Source of the DNA: Chrysiogenia bacterium
GTDB lineage: Bacteria; JAGRBM01
Length of the DNA stretch: 19,234 nt
Assembly: GCA_020434085.1 (NCBI GenBank)
Contig: JAGRBM010000234.1
Location: forward strand, 1 to 19,234
Direction: 5' to 3'
How positions within the stretch are numbered: position 1 is the stretch's first letter; every line of letters begins with the position of its first letter. This document shows, one piece after another, positions 19,048 to 19,234 of the stretch. The notes under the pieces were generated by a model that saw nothing but the letters and a program-made list of their open reading frames with translations, made no database searches and had not been told where the DNA came from. A program made the position numbers and the translations under genes.

Positions 19048-19234
19048 CTATTGCCCGCGCAAGCAGCGCACCGCGCTGGCCACGTCGAGTTTGCCCTCGT
19101 AAATCGCGCGGCCGCTGATGACACCGATTACGCCGTCATCGGCGAGCGTGCGGGCCTGCTCGACATCTTCGAGGGAGGACACACCGCCCGAGAGGATCAC
19201 GCCGATCCCGGCGTCCTTGCAGGCGCGGCCCATG
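19048..19234 (-). CDS. hisA: HisA, ProFAR isomerase (3' part only)
   Basis: The last 62 codons or so of a gene that continues past the window edge. The translated part includes GVILSGGVSSLEDVEQARTL and GVISGRAIYEGKLD, the C-terminal half of the TIM barrel of HisA. It contains the second phosphate-binding loop (SGG) and the GRAIYEG strand that matches the GKALYEG motif of the family. HisA isomerises ProFAR to PRFAR in histidine biosynthesis. HisF is related, but HisF ends differently and lacks the RAIYEG pattern. The 5' part is outside the window, so the start and operon context are unknown. The TAG stop is at 19048-19050. Confidence 0.85.
   Translation of the reverse strand, partial: MGRACKDAGIGVILSGGVSSLEDVEQARTLADDGVIGVISGRAIYEGKLDVASAVRCLRGQ

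Noticed and set aside
1-19234. CRISPR arrays, tRNA/rRNA genes, IS elements, prophage genes
   Set aside because: No regularly spaced direct repeats of 20-40 bp, no cloverleaf or rRNA-like segment, and no transposase or integrase-like protein were seen on either strand.

Overview
The window is about 19.2 kb of GC-rich, gene-dense bacterial chromosome. It carries core housekeeping genes (ffh, rpsP, khpA, rimM, trmD, rplS, tsaD, rsmA, def, and the 3' end of hisA) among accessory genes. There is no plasmid, phage or IS gene, no tRNA or rRNA, and no CRISPR array. The ffh-rpsP-khpA-rimM-trmD-rplS order is widespread in bacteria. The periplasmic lipoprotein, the RpoE-type ECF sigma factor with a membrane-anchored partner, the CheX/CheY pair and the GspE/MshE-N-like repeats fit a Gram-negative bacterium, plausibly a deltaproteobacterial-type lineage. 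That placement is inference from gene content only.

Layout. Bases 1-625 are non-coding, with a 10-bp tandem repeat, a nested palindromic element and a leader hairpin covering the ribosome binding site of the next gene. Bases 626-6401 (+ strand) encode a VOC/glyoxalase protein, an alpha/beta-hydrolase lacking its nucleophile serine, a YihY/BrkB membrane protein, a BtrH-like cysteine acyltransferase candidate, an intact alpha/beta-hydrolase, peptide deformylase and an atypical LOG-family protein. Bases 6405-12347 (- strand) read from the right as ffh, rpsP, khpA, (terminator), rimM, trmD, (promoter) rplS, and a membrane-spanning SMC/Rad50/YhaN-like ATPase. Bases 12569-15150 (+) hold a coiled-coil/TPR lipoprotein, tsaD and rsmA, apparently one operon. 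A small ribbon-helix-helix regulator (-) overlaps the end of rsmA. Bases 15536-17549 (+) hold a tightly overlapping ECF sigma factor, membrane anti-sigma candidate and CpxP/CnrX-like anchored periplasmic protein, then a cysteine-rich zinc-ribbon protein. Bases 17610-18869 (-) hold a CheY-like receiver and a GspE-N-repeat/CheX-like fusion. The window ends in the 3' part of hisA (-).

How the genes work together. The central block covers protein synthesis and targeting: SRP GTPase, ribosomal proteins S16 and L19, 16S maturation (RimM, RsmA, probably KhpA) and tRNA modification (TrmD m1G37, TsaD t6A37). The sigma/anti-sigma/sensor trio looks like an envelope-stress circuit with a visible autoregulatory ECF-type promoter. 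The CheY and CheX-fusion pair looks like a phospho-relay output module with its own phosphatase. The strongest candidates for undescribed biology are the repeat-CheX fusion beside CheY, the three-gene ECF module with a Trp-rich periplasmic tail and a Pro-rich sensor, the orphan YhaN-like membrane ATPase, and the operator-like palindrome placed exactly inside the promoter spacer of the small RHH gene.
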